DNA from: Asaccharospora irregularis DSM 2635
GTDB lineage: Bacteria > Bacillota > Clostridia > Peptostreptococcales > Peptostreptococcaceae
Direction of reading: 5' to 3'
Assembly (NCBI RefSeq): GCF_900129815.1
Contig: NZ_FQWX01000004.1
Coordinates: 1-64,000 of the forward strand
Length of the DNA stretch: 64,000 bases
The notes beneath the pieces are model-generated. The model saw only the letters and a program-made list of their open reading frames with translations, made no database searches and had not been told where the DNA came from. The translations under genes and the position numbers were made by a program. Below are positions 19,404 to 27,910 of the stretch, piece after piece. Position 1 is the stretch's first letter; every line of letters begins with the position of its first letter.

Positions 19404-20177
19404 ATGAGCAAAGTTATAGCTGTATTCAACCAAAAGGGGGGCGTGGGTAAGACTACTACCAATGTAAATTTAAGTGCAAGCTTAGGTAAAAAAGGAAAAA
19501 AGACTTTGGTTTTAGATTTAGACCCACAAGGTAATACAACAAGTGGGTATGGAATAGATAAGACCACGGTTGAAAATACAATATATGAAGTTATGTTAGA
19601 TAATCTAAGTATTAAAGATGCTATAATAAAGACAGAGTTTGAGAATGTAGATATAGTATCATCAGCTACAGATTTAGCTGGAGCTGAAATAGAACTTGCA
19701 TCTATTGAAAATCGTGAGTATGTCCTTAAAAAAGCTATAAAAGAAGTAAAGAAAGATTATGATTATATATTTGTAGATTGTCCACCGTCACTAGGAATGC
19801 TTACTATAAACTGTCTTACAGCCGTTGATAGCGTATTGATACCTATACAGTGTGAATATTATGCATTAGAGGGTGTAAGTCAGTTAATGGAGACTATAAA
19901 ACTAGTTAAATCAAGACTAAACCCAGATATAGATATACAAGGTGTAGTTTTGAGTATGTTTGATGGAAGAGCAAATCTTTCTATACAGGTAGTGGATGAA
20001 GTAAAAAAATATTTCAAGGGCAGTGTTTATACAACGCTTATACCAAGAAATGTAAGATTGGCTGAGGCTCCGAGTCATGGCAAACCAGTTATTTATTATG
20101 ATGATAAATGTAGGGGGACAATTGCTTATATGGAACTAGCCGAAGAGTTTATAGATTTAGAGGAGGATGTGATATAA
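19404..20177 (+). CDS. soj: Chromosome partitioning ATPase Soj (ParA)
   Basis: A 257-residue deviant Walker ATPase: Walker A KGGVGKTTTNVNL (11-23), Walker A' DLDPQGNTTSG and Walker B IFVDCPPSLG. Soj/ParA controls origin segregation and DnaA activity through ATP-dependent dimerisation, with Spo0J stimulating hydrolysis. No N-terminal DNA-binding extension is present, so this is the chromosomal short form. GGGGGG-rich ribosome site, ATG start, 1 bp between its stop and spo0J. Confidence 0.96.
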   Translation: MSKVIAVFNQKGGVGKTTTNVNLSASLGKKGKKTLVLDLDPQGNTTSGYGIDKTTVENTIYEVMLDNLSIKDAIIKTEFENVDIVSSATDLAGAEIELASIENREYVLKKAIKEVKKDYDYIFVDCPPSLGMLTINCLTAVDSVLIPIQCEYYALEGVSQLMETIKLVKSRLNPDIDIQGVVLSMFDGRANLSIQVVDEVKKYFKGSVYTTLIPRNVRLAEAPSHGKPVIYYDDKCRGTIAYMELAEEFIDLEEDVI

Positions 20178-20178
20178 A

Positions 20179-21048
20179 ATGGATAATAAAGTATCTAAGA
20201 GAACTAACAGATTAGGAAGAGGTCTTGGAGCATTAATACCTGACTTAAAAGAAGATATAGACAAAAAAGAAGTTGTAAATATAGACTTAGATAAAGTATA
20301 TCCTAACGATAAACAACCTAGAAGAGTATTTGATGAAGAAAAAATAACGATTTTATCTGAATCTATAAAAAACTACGGAGTTTTGCAACCCATAGTTGTA
20401 AAACAAGATGAAAATGGGAAATACATGATAATAGCAGGTGAAAGAAGATATAGAGCTTCAAAAATGGCTAAAAAGAAGGAAATACCTGCTGTAATAAGAG
20501 ATATCTCAATGAAAGAAATAATGGAGATAGCCCTTATTGAAAACTTACAAAGGGAAGATTTAAACTCAATAGAAGAAGCATTAGCATATAAAAGTTTGAT
20601 AGAACACTACCACGTTACTCAAGAAGAGATTTCAGAAGCTATAGGTAAAAGTAGACCTCATATAACTAACACTATAAGGTTATTAAACTTAAGTCCAGAA
20701 GTTTCAGATATGATTGGTTGTAACAAGATTACAGCTGGACATGGAAAAGCTCTACTTAGAATTTCTGATCCAGAACTGCAATTAGAAATAGCAAAAAAAA
20801 TAGCAGAGGAAGGATTATCTGTTAGAGAAACAGAAAGAATAGCTAAAAAAATAAGTGAGAGTGACGTAAAGGAAATTAGTAAAAAAATAAAAGATAAAGA
20901 TCTATTTATAACAGATATAGAAGATAAGTTGAGAAATGTATTTGGTACAAAGGTAAATATATCCAAGGGAAAGAAAAAGGGTAAAATAGAGATAGAGTAC
21001 TACTCTGAGGATGATTTAAATAACATAGTATCTATGCTTATGGAATAA
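20179..21048 (+). CDS. spo0J: Chromosome partitioning protein Spo0J (ParB)
   Basis: A 289-residue ParB with the N-terminal RLGRGLGALIPD motif, CTP-binding boxes (LQPIVVK, GERRYRASKMA, ENLQREDLNSIEEALAY), a central HTH (EEISEAIGKSRPHITNTIRLL) that reads parS, and a C-terminal dimerisation domain. It loads on parS as a CTP clamp and recruits SMC. It is in an operon with soj. Two parS-like sequences were found in this window (2310-2325 and a weaker one at 15701-15716). Confidence 0.96.
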   Translation: MDNKVSKRTNRLGRGLGALIPDLKEDIDKKEVVNIDLDKVYPNDKQPRRVFDEEKITILSESIKNYGVLQPIVVKQDENGKYMIIAGERRYRASKMAKKKEIPAVIRDISMKEIMEIALIENLQREDLNSIEEALAYKSLIEHYHVTQEEISEAIGKSRPHITNTIRLLNLSPEVSDMIGCNKITAGHGKALLRISDPELQLEIAKKIAEEGLSVRETERIAKKISESDVKEISKKIKDKDLFITDIEDKLRNVFGTKVNISKGKKKGKIEIEYYSEDDLNNIVSMLME

Positions 21049-21076
21049 AAACAATAAAAATAGGAGGAAGAGAAAA

Positions 21077-22219
21077 ATGATTTATTTAGACAATGCAGCA
21101 ACTACATATCCAAAACCAGAGAAAGTATATGAATCAATCATAGATTGTATGAAAAATTACTGTGCAAATCCAGGTAGAGCAGGGCATAAATTAGCAATGA
21201 AAGCTGCAAGAGAGATATATGATGCAAGGGAAAATATAGCAAGATTGTTTGGGATAAGCGATCCTATGAGTATCGTTTTTACACATAATGCAACAGATTC
21301 TTTAAACTTAGCAATAAAGGGTGTACTAGAGAGTAAAGATCATGTAATAACTACAAGTATGGAGCATAATTCAGTAATAAGACCAATAAAAGCTCTTGAA
21401 GAAAAAGGAGTCGAAAATACAGTAGTTAAATGCAACGAAGAGGGATTACTAGATTGTAGAGATATAGAAAAAGCTATAAAACCAAATACAAAGTTAATAG
21501 TTACAACACATGCTTCAAATGTAAGCGGAACTTTGATAGATATAAAATCAGTTGGAGAAATAGCAAAGAAACATGGAATACTATACTTAGTAGATGCATC
21601 TCAAACAGCAGGGGTTTATGATATACAGGTAGATGAGAATAATATAGATATGCTAGCAGCCCCAGGACACAAGTGTTTACTTGGACCACAAGGAACAGGG
21701 ATTTTGTATATAAGGGATGGATTAAAGTTATCAATACTAAAAGAAGGTGGAACAGGTAGTAAGTCAGAGGAGTTATATCAACCTGATCTAACTCCAGATA
21801 AATATGAATCAGGAACACATAATACGCCTGGAATAGTAGGACTTAATGAAGGTGTTAAATTTATATTTGAAGAGGGAATAGAAAATATAAGAAAGCATGA
21901 AGAAGAATTATGCCAGTATATGTTAGATAGATTAAATGAAGTTCCAGATATAAAGATATACGGACCAAAAGATAGCAAAAAAAGAGCGGCAGTTATATCA
22001 ATAAATATAGGTAATATGGATTCAGGAGAAGTTACATTTTTATTGGATAGCGAATATGAAATAGCAACTAGATCAGGGATACACTGTTCTCCTTTAGCTC
22101 ATACAACACTTGGAACTCTTAAGCAAGGTGCGGTTAGATTTAGTTTGGGGTATTTTAACACTAAAGAGGATATAGATAAGGCAATAGAAGCACTAAAAGA
22201 AATATCTGAAAATAATTAA
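21077..22219 (+). CDS. Class V aminotransferase, cysteine desulfurase-like
   Basis: A 380-residue PLP enzyme beginning IYLDNAATTYPKPE. The PLP lysine is Lys199 (APGHKCLLGPQG) and the persulfide-type cysteine is Cys337 in RSGIHCSPLAHTTLG. This spacing matches the cysteine desulfurase-like family that NCBI/TIGRFAM lists as am_tr_V_EGC-4510 (TIGR01977), rather than IscS/NifS. A YedF/TusA-DsrE gene and a DUF3343 gene occur 2.5-4.5 kb downstream; these three families co-occur in genomes with labile selenium use. That link is inference here. Confidence 0.85.
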   Translation: MIYLDNAATTYPKPEKVYESIIDCMKNYCANPGRAGHKLAMKAAREIYDARENIARLFGISDPMSIVFTHNATDSLNLAIKGVLESKDHVITTSMEHNSVIRPIKALEEKGVENTVVKCNEEGLLDCRDIEKAIKPNTKLIVTTHASNVSGTLIDIKSVGEIAKKHGILYLVDASQTAGVYDIQVDENNIDMLAAPGHKCLLGPQGTGILYIRDGLKLSILKEGGTGSKSEELYQPDLTPDKYESGTHNTPGIVGLNEGVKFIFEEGIENIRKHEEELCQYMLDRLNEVPDIKIYGPKDSKKRAAVISINIGNMDSGEVTFLLDSEYEIATRSGIHCSPLAHTTLGTLKQGAVRFSLGYFNTKEDIDKAIEALKEISENN

Positions 22220-22243
22220 TATATAAAATATAAATTTTGTGCA

Positions 22244-22295
22244 TTATAAAGAAGGTATGAAAATAGCTATTGCTAGATTCATACCTTCTTTATAA
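22244..22295 (+). terminator. Long hairpin after the desulfurase-like gene
   Basis: An 18-bp perfect stem (arms 22244-22261 and 22278-22295) whose 16-nt loop can pair further. The T-run after it is weak. Confidence 0.6.
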
Positions 22296-22358
22296 TTTAT
22301 TATTTTCCTGGGAAATATTTTTTATAATGCATAGGAAATTATATTCATTTTTAGAATG

Positions 22359-22409
22359 TTTATAAGTATAATTTCCGTACATGCATTTCAAAAAAATTAT
22401 ACTTATAAA
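22359..22409 (-). terminator. Hairpin after the GerMN lipoprotein gene
   Basis: A 16-bp perfect stem, arms 22359-22374 and 22394-22409, with a 19-nt loop. It lies just beyond the stop of the minus-strand lipoprotein gene, in the gap between convergent genes. Confidence 0.6.
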
Positions 22410-22430
22410 AGTTTTAGATAGAAAATTTTT

Positions 22431-23003
22431 TTATTTTAGGAAATCTCCATCTTCAAGCATTATGTGACCACTTTGATAGTTTTCTCCATCAACAGTAAGC
22501 TTTACTTGTCCTACTCCCATATTATCTATGTAAGTGTGTGCAAAAGAATTAAGCATTAACTCTTCAGTTCCACTTCCTAGATTTGTATTCATAAAGTTTG
22601 AGTCAACATCTATAAGTGCCGTTTTAACGCCATCTATATCCTCAACTTTAAATGAATTTAACTTAGCTTCTTTAGGTATAACGCCTAAAGACTGTAATTG
22701 AGAGAAAAGAGAATTTTCGTCAACTGTATCTAGTGAAACTGAATTTTTGATTAGGTCTTCACTATCTACATTATATGAATATATAGTAGTTTCTTTAGTA
22801 GTTTCCTCTTTAGTAGACTCCTCAGGAGTAGTTTTCTCTTCCTCTTTTACTTGAGTATTTTCCTCATTTTTTTGTTGTTCAGTAGGTGTAGAGCTGTTGC
22901 TAGTTTCAGATCTTTGATTATCAACAGTATTTTTCTCACATCCAACTATAAACAGAGAGGCTGATAATATACATATAAGCATTAAACTTATTTTTCTATT
23001 CAT
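22431..23003 (-). CDS. GerMN-domain lipoprotein
   Basis: A 190-residue protein with a lipoprotein signal (SLMLICILSASLFIVGC, lipobox cysteine at 22), then a ~50-residue low-complexity linker rich in Glu, Thr, Ser and Asn, and a C-terminal GerMN domain (SLQSLGVIPKEAKLNSF... through VGQVKLTVDGENY). GerMN domains occur in the germination protein GerM, spore/cell-wall proteins and LpqB. It points toward the plus-strand desulfurase gene, and the two genes end at separate hairpins. A spore or cell envelope role is inferred. Confidence 0.8.
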   Translation of the reverse strand: MNRKISLMLICILSASLFIVGCEKNTVDNQRSETSNSSTPTEQQKNEENTQVKEEEKTTPEESTKEETTKETTIYSYNVDSEDLIKNSVSLDTVDENSLFSQLQSLGVIPKEAKLNSFKVEDIDGVKTALIDVDSNFMNTNLGSGTEELMLNSFAHTYIDNMGVGQVKLTVDGENYQSGHIMLEDGDFLK

Positions 23004-23210
23004 TTTATTGCTACCTCCTTTTAAATAAAAGTGTATATATATATTATAAACTTAAGATGATTATATATAAATACAAAATAGTAACAAATTCCATAAAGTA
23101 TAAAAAAACATCTATTTTCTGTAAGAAAGACCAAAATTAAATAGTGTTTTTAAAATAAATATAAGTTATAATTATATTATAAGAAAATGTTTTCAAAAGG
23201 TGGGAATAAT

Positions 23211-24503
23211 ATGGAGATTTTGAGCTTAGGAGAGAAAATAAAAAAATTAAGAAAAGAAAAAAACCTTACGTTAAAAGAGCTGGCTGGGGATAGGATTACT
23301 GCTGCACAAATAAGCCATATAGAAAGAGATAAATCACATACAAGTTATGAACTATTAGAGTATTTGGGAGAAAAGTTAGATGTAAGTGTAGACTACTTAT
23401 TGGAAACTAAAGAAATGCAGTCTAAAAAGTTAACTGATAATATGATACTTAAAAGTGAAATATATATAAAATCCAATCAAATAGAAAAAGCAGAACAAGA
23501 AATAAAAGAGGTTTTAAGTATATGTGAGAAATACAATCTTATTGAAAACTATGGTAAATGCAATTTTTTGCTTGCAACAATAAATCTAAAAAAAGGCAAC
23601 AACAATGATGCTGTAACTAATTTCGAAAAGTCACTACACTTCTTTATAAAAAACAATGACAAAGAAAGTATATTTAAGTGTTACTTAAATATAGGAAAAG
23701 TCTATATGGATGAGAAATTCTATAATGGAGCTATAAGCCACTTTAACTTTGCAGAGGAAGTTTTAAGGGAAAGTAAAATAGAAGACATCAGTATATATCA
23801 AGATTTATATAGTAAAATATCATACTGCTATATAAAGCTTGACCAACCTCAAAAATCCCTAGATTATATAGCAAAAATATCAGAACTTAATAGACAAGGT
23901 AACTCTAAAGAAGAAGTGGATGTTTTAGTCTTAAGAGCTAACAATATGCTTAATACAGGAAAGTATGAAGAGGCGAGAGAATACTTTGATAAGGCATTAG
24001 CCATATTAGAAAAAGAAGAGAATAAGACTGAATTAGCAGTAATTTATTTAACTATAGCAGACACATATAGAAAAATGGGAAATACTGAAAAGTTTTTAGA
24101 GTATTCTCAAATAGCATATGATATCAAAAAGAATGATGAAGATGATTATATGATAAATAGTTTATGCAACATGATTAGAGCGTATATAGAACTTGGAGAA
24201 TTCGAAATAGCAAGAAAGTATTGTAAAATAGGATTAGCATCATCAATAAAAAGTAGAAATAGGTACAATGAGTATAGGGTTTTAAAATTCTATGCAGATA
24301 TTTATAAAGCCCAAAATAATTACGAAGTTGCTATTGAATATATATCAAAATGCATAGATATAGTTGAAGGTTTAAACGATACAAAAATTCTTGCCGATTT
24401 ATACATTGAACTAGGGGAACTTTATTCAGGTAGTTCAAAAGAAAAAGAATTGGAGTATTACCAAAAAGGAGTATTTATGTATAAAAATCTAGATATAATA
24501 TAG
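23211..24503 (+). CDS. XRE-family HTH regulator with TPR repeats
   Basis: A 430-residue protein: an N-terminal Cro/C1 HTH (LGEKIKKLRKEKNLTLKELAG...ISHIERDKS), then about eight tetratricopeptide-like helices with the GKYEEAREYFDKALAI pattern. This layout resembles RRNPP-type regulators, whose TPR part senses peptides. I found no small signal-peptide gene next to it, so the ligand is open. ATG at 23211 follows AAAGGTGGG; an earlier in-frame ATG lacks a site. About 280 bp of featureless AT-rich DNA follow, apart from a short AGTAATT/AATTACT dyad just past the stop. Confidence 0.8.
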   Translation: MEILSLGEKIKKLRKEKNLTLKELAGDRITAAQISHIERDKSHTSYELLEYLGEKLDVSVDYLLETKEMQSKKLTDNMILKSEIYIKSNQIEKAEQEIKEVLSICEKYNLIENYGKCNFLLATINLKKGNNNDAVTNFEKSLHFFIKNNDKESIFKCYLNIGKVYMDEKFYNGAISHFNFAEEVLRESKIEDISIYQDLYSKISYCYIKLDQPQKSLDYIAKISELNRQGNSKEEVDVLVLRANNMLNTGKYEEAREYFDKALAILEKEENKTELAVIYLTIADTYRKMGNTEKFLEYSQIAYDIKKNDEDDYMINSLCNMIRAYIELGEFEIARKYCKIGLASSIKSRNRYNEYRVLKFYADIYKAQNNYEVAIEYISKCIDIVEGLNDTKILADLYIELGELYSGSSKEKELEYYQKGVFMYKNLDII

Positions 24504-24786
24504 AGAATAGTAATTTTAATAATAATTACTATATAAATTCAACTAATATTACAGAAAAGTATAAACAAATGACAGAAAAAATTTAAAAAAAATAGATATA
24601 AAATTAAAAATTTCACAAAAAATGAAGCCGATTTTACTATTTTATATAAATAGATATAGCTTTAGTTCGATTAAGAAAATAGAAATAATCTATAACAGAT
24701 AAAATAGTATATATGATAAAATTAAGTAAAAAGATCTATAAGATTTATAAAAATTAACTAATAATCTTGAGGGGATGATATATATT

Positions 24787-25377
24787 ATGATTATAGAAGT
24801 AGATGCTAGAGGATTGGCTTGTCCAAAACCAGTTATAAATACAAAAAAGGAATTAGAAAAACTAGAAGAAGGTGTTGTTATAACAACAGTTGATAACAAC
24901 ATAGCTAAAGAAAATATATTAAAATTAGCTAAATCTTTAAATTGTGAATCTATGGTTATAAAAGAAGAAGAAAATTTAATTTCTATAGAGATTAAAAAGG
25001 GAGAAAATGTTATAATAGAAAAAAAAGAAGAGAGTGACTTAGAAGATAAATGTATATATATATCTTCAGATAAAATGGGACTTGGAAACGATGAATTAGG
25101 ACAAGTTCTAATAAAAGGATTTATCTACACTCTAACAGAAACAAAACCTTATCCAAAACAAATACTTCTTGTAAATGGAGGAGTAAAACTAAGTGCAGAA
25201 AATGAAGCGACTATAGAAAATCTTAAGATACTTGAGGAAGCAGGGGTTGAAATACTGTCTTGCGGAACTTGTCTAGATTACTATGGTCTAAAAGAAAATC
25301 TACAGGTAGGTACAGTTACAAATATGTATACTATAGTAGAATCAATGAAAAATTCAGCAAACACTATAACAATATAA
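24787..25377 (+). CDS. yedF: Sulfurtransferase-like selenium metabolism protein YedF
   Basis: A 196-residue fusion. The N-terminal TusA/SirA domain has the active CPxP motif (DARGLACPKPV, Cys12). The C-terminal DsrE-like domain has SSDKMGLGNDELGQVLIKGF and a SCGTCLDYY cysteine pair. This two-domain layout is the YedF family (TIGR03527), associated with selenium-dependent molybdenum hydroxylases and labile selenium. ATG at 24787 lies ~12 nt after GAGGGG; the ATG overlapping that site is rejected. A terminator follows. Confidence 0.85.
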   Translation: MIIEVDARGLACPKPVINTKKELEKLEEGVVITTVDNNIAKENILKLAKSLNCESMVIKEEENLISIEIKKGENVIIEKKEESDLEDKCIYISSDKMGLGNDELGQVLIKGFIYTLTETKPYPKQILLVNGGVKLSAENEATIENLKILEEAGVEILSCGTCLDYYGLKENLQVGTVTNMYTIVESMKNSANTITI

Positions 25378-25408
25378 GAATTATAGAATAATAATTGGAT
25401 TAAATTAG

Positions 25409-25442
25409 GCTGCATTATTTTTTAATATATGCAGTCTTTTGT
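25409..25442 (+). terminator. Terminator after yedF
   Basis: CTGCAT...ATGCAG stem around an A/T loop, followed by TCTTTTG. Confidence 0.6.
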
Positions 25443-25486
25443 TTAATTAACAATAAACTTACTAGCAAAAGAGAGGTATCTTGCAT

Positions 25487-25750
25487 ATGAAAGAAATGTA
25501 TATAGTATCATTCAACTCAACTCACCATGCTATAAGAACAGATAAGCTTATAGGAGAGAATAATATAAAAGCAGTTACTTTACCGACCCCAAGGGAAATA
25601 ACCGCAAGTTGTGGAATTTCAATTAGATTTAACTACGAAGATACAGATAAAATAAAAAATATATTAACTGAAAACAACATTGAATACAGAGGAATTTATA
25701 ATATAAAAAAACTAGAAGATGGGCTAAAAGAAGTAAGGCAGATAGATTAG
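25487..25750 (+). CDS. DUF3343 domain protein
   Basis: An 87-residue protein (MKEMYIVSFNSTHHAIRTDKL...LPTPREITASCGISIRF) matching DUF3343, a small family of putative Se/S carrier-like proteins. The GISIRF segment with a cysteine just before it (Cys in ASCGIS) is characteristic. A TTG two codons upstream is the alternative start; GAGAGG fits either. It sits between yedF and the DUF951 gene, which are in the same direction and probably partly cotranscribed. Confidence 0.8.
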   Translation: MKEMYIVSFNSTHHAIRTDKLIGENNIKAVTLPTPREITASCGISIRFNYEDTDKIKNILTENNIEYRGIYNIKKLEDGLKEVRQID

Positions 25751-25761
25751 GAGGTAAGAGT

Positions 25762-25947
25762 ATGCCTATGGATATAAAAATTGGAGATATAGTTGAATTA
25801 AAAAAACAACACGCTTGTGGATGTAAAGAATTTGAAATAACAAGAGTAGGAATGGACATAAAGATAAAGTGTCAAAAATGTTCTAGGATGATAATGTTAG
25901 ATAGAGAGACTTTAGAAAAAAGAGTAAAGAAAATAGTTAGAAAATGA
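25762..25947 (+). CDS. DUF951 small zinc-ribbon-like protein
   Basis: A 61-residue protein with CGC and CQKC cysteine clusters in the pattern HACGCKEFEITRVGMDIKIKCQKC, the hallmark of DUF951 (a YyzM-like family near origin genes in Firmicutes). Probably binds zinc and nucleic acid; function unknown. TAGGAGGT precedes the ATG. It starts 11 bp after the DUF3343 gene, so they share a transcript. Confidence 0.85.
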   Translation: MPMDIKIGDIVELKKQHACGCKEFEITRVGMDIKIKCQKCSRMIMLDRETLEKRVKKIVRK

Positions 25948-26003
25948 CATAAAAATAACATTTAAAAAGTATAAAGTAGCTATATTAATATAAAAAAATT
26001 TGA

Positions 26004-26009
26004 TATAAT
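26004..26009 (+). promoter_or_regulatory. Extended -10 promoter element for the aminotransferase
   Basis: TGaTATAAT (26001-26009) is an extended -10 element ~35 bp before the aminotransferase start. No clear -35 is seen. Confidence 0.55.
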
Positions 26010-26043
26010 AAAATAGGAAAACATTTTCAGGGGGTGCTTTAAT

Positions 26044-27246
26044 ATGGCTATTAAATTTGCGAAAAGAATGGATGGATTAAAAGGATCAGAAATACGTGAA
26101 CTTTTAAAACTTACAGAAAGACCAGAAGTTATTTCATTTGCTGGAGGGATGCCAGCACCAGAATTATTCCCAGTTGAAGAAATGAAGAAGATTTCAGTTG
26201 CAGTACTTGAAGAGGGAGGTAGACAGGCGCTACAATACACAACAACAGAAGGTTTTGCTCCACTAAGAGAAAAAATAGCTGAAAGAATGAATACAAAGAA
26301 TATGACTAATATAACTAAAGACGATATATTAGTTACTAGTGGATCACAACAAGGATTAGACTTTGCAGGAAAAGTATTCTTAGATGAAGGTGACGTAGTA
26401 TTATGCGAAAGCCCTTCTTACTTAGGTGCATTAAACGCTTTTAAAGCATATTGTCCTAAGTTTGTAGATGTTCCTACTGATGATGAAGGAATGATAATGG
26501 AAGAGCTAGAAAAAATAATACAAACAACTGACAGAATAAAAATGATTTATGTTATCCCAGATTTCCAAAATCCAACAGGAAGAACTTGGCCTATGGAAAG
26601 ACGTAAAAAATTCATGGAAATAATAAACAAATATGAAATACCTGTAATAGAGGACAATCCTTATGGAGAATTAAGATTTGAAGGTGAGTCTTTACCATCT
26701 TTAAAATCATTAGATGAAAAAGGATTAGTAATATTCCTAGGAACTTTCTCAAAAATATTCTGCCCAGGATACAGATTAGGATGGACATGTGCAGCTCCAG
26801 AAATATTAAGTAAGTTTGTATTTGTAAAACAAGGTTCAGACTTACAAGCTTCTACTATATCTCAGATGGAAGTTAGTAAATTTATGGATGTATACAATCT
26901 AGATGAGCATGTAGAAAAAATAAAATCAGTTTATGTAAAACGTAGAGATGTAATGTTAAAAACTATGGAAGAAGAATTCCCAGAAGGTGTTAAATTTACA
27001 CATCCAGAAGGTGGATTATTTACATGGGTTGAAATACCTAGTCATTTAAATGCTAAAGAATTAATGCCAAAATGTATAGAAAAAAATGTTGCTTATGTTG
27101 CAGGTGGAGCTTTCTTCCCTAATGGAGGAAGAGAAAATACTTTCAGACTTAACTACTCAAATATGCCAGAAGAGAAGATAGTTGAAGGTATCAAGAAAAT
27201 AGCTGAAGTTTTAAAAGAAGCTATAGGAGAAACTGCTAAAGCTTAA
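26044..27246 (+). CDS. Class I/II PLP-dependent aminotransferase
   Basis: A 400-residue fold-type I aminotransferase. The N-terminal SFAGGMPAPELFP segment, the QNPTGRTWP motif and the PLP lysine in LGTFSKIFCPGYRLGW place it in the 2-aminoadipate/MocR-like aminotransferase group (LysN-like). It lacks an HTH domain, so it acts as an enzyme rather than a GntR/MocR regulator. The substrate is not set by sequence; aromatic, branched-chain or aminoadipate are possible. GGGGG-type ribosome site, own promoter, strong terminator: a single-gene unit. Confidence 0.85.
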   Translation: MAIKFAKRMDGLKGSEIRELLKLTERPEVISFAGGMPAPELFPVEEMKKISVAVLEEGGRQALQYTTTEGFAPLREKIAERMNTKNMTNITKDDILVTSGSQQGLDFAGKVFLDEGDVVLCESPSYLGALNAFKAYCPKFVDVPTDDEGMIMEELEKIIQTTDRIKMIYVIPDFQNPTGRTWPMERRKKFMEIINKYEIPVIEDNPYGELRFEGESLPSLKSLDEKGLVIFLGTFSKIFCPGYRLGWTCAAPEILSKFVFVKQGSDLQASTISQMEVSKFMDVYNLDEHVEKIKSVYVKRRDVMLKTMEEEFPEGVKFTHPEGGLFTWVEIPSHLNAKELMPKCIEKNVAYVAGGAFFPNGGRENTFRLNYSNMPEEKIVEGIKKIAEVLKEAIGETAKA

Positions 27247-27334
27247 GTAAATTATAAAAATATAATAGTTTTACATATCTGAAAATGTTGTATTTACACT
27301 AACTATATTGTTAGTAGATACTATTTTCAGTGTA

Positions 27335-27368
27335 AAAAAGAGGGTGGTCAAATGACCACCCTCTTTTT
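27335..27368 (+). terminator. Terminator after the aminotransferase
   Basis: A 16-bp stem (AAAAAGAGGGTGGTCA with its complement) and a T-run. A smaller hairpin pairing TTTACACT with AGTGTAAA lies just before and overlaps its base. Confidence 0.9.
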
Positions 27369-27488
27369 GGGGAAATTGGGATGAAATATATTTAAGTTAT
27401 GGGGGCTATATGATTATATTATTACCAAAATAGCTAAAGATATACATATACTAATAAAAATAAAATTATCTTCTACAATTCAAAGGTA

Positions 27489-27517
27489 TTGACACATTTT
27501 TATAAAGGTGATAAAAT
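27489..27517 (+). promoter_or_regulatory. rpsF operon promoter
   Basis: TTGACA (27489-27494), a 17-nt spacer and TAAAAT (27512-27517). It gives a leader of ~75 nt before rpsF. Confidence 0.8.
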
Positions 27518-27524
27518 ACATGGG

Positions 27525-27592
27525 TATGAGATTTTATTCTCGTTTCTCTGCTCTAAGATAATAGAGCCGTTAAGTCCAAAGGGAGGTGAATT
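27525..27592 (+). ncRNA. Possible S6:S18 ribosomal leader
   Basis: The rpsF leader can fold CTCT-aagataat-AGAG followed at once by CCG. A CCG next to a short stem in rpsF leaders is the recognised binding feature for the S6:S18 complex in bacteria. rpsR is downstream in the same operon, as autoregulation would need. The structure was judged by eye. Confidence 0.35.
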
Positions 27593-27595
27593 ATA

Positions 27596-27874
27596 GTGAG
27601 AAATTATGAATTAGTTTTCGTAGTAAAGCCAAATGTTGATGAAGAATCAAGAGATGCTGTACTAAACAAAGTTAAGGAAGTAGTAGCTACTGAAGGTGAA
27701 GTAGTTAAAGTTGATACATGGGGAACTAAGAAGTTAGCTTATCCAATAGCTAAGTTCACAGAAGGTTATTATGTATTAGTTAACTTCAAATCAGGAGTAG
27801 AAGTTCCTAAGGAAATAGATAGAAACTTAAAGATAAACGAAAACGTAATAAGACACATGATAGTTGTTGCTTAA
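27596..27874 (+). CDS. rpsF: 30S ribosomal protein S6
   Basis: A 92-residue S6: MRNYELVFVVKPN start, WGTKKLAYPIAKFTEGYYVLVNF middle, and RNLKINENVIRHMIV end. The start is GTG with GGGAGGTGAA upstream. First gene of the rpsF-ssb-rpsR operon. Confidence 0.97.
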   Translation: MRNYELVFVVKPNVDEESRDAVLNKVKEVVATEGEVVKVDTWGTKKLAYPIAKFTEGYYVLVNFKSGVEVPKEIDRNLKINENVIRHMIVVA

Positions 27875-27910
27875 TAACTAGTCTTTTACGAAATAATAGG
27901 CGGTGTGATT

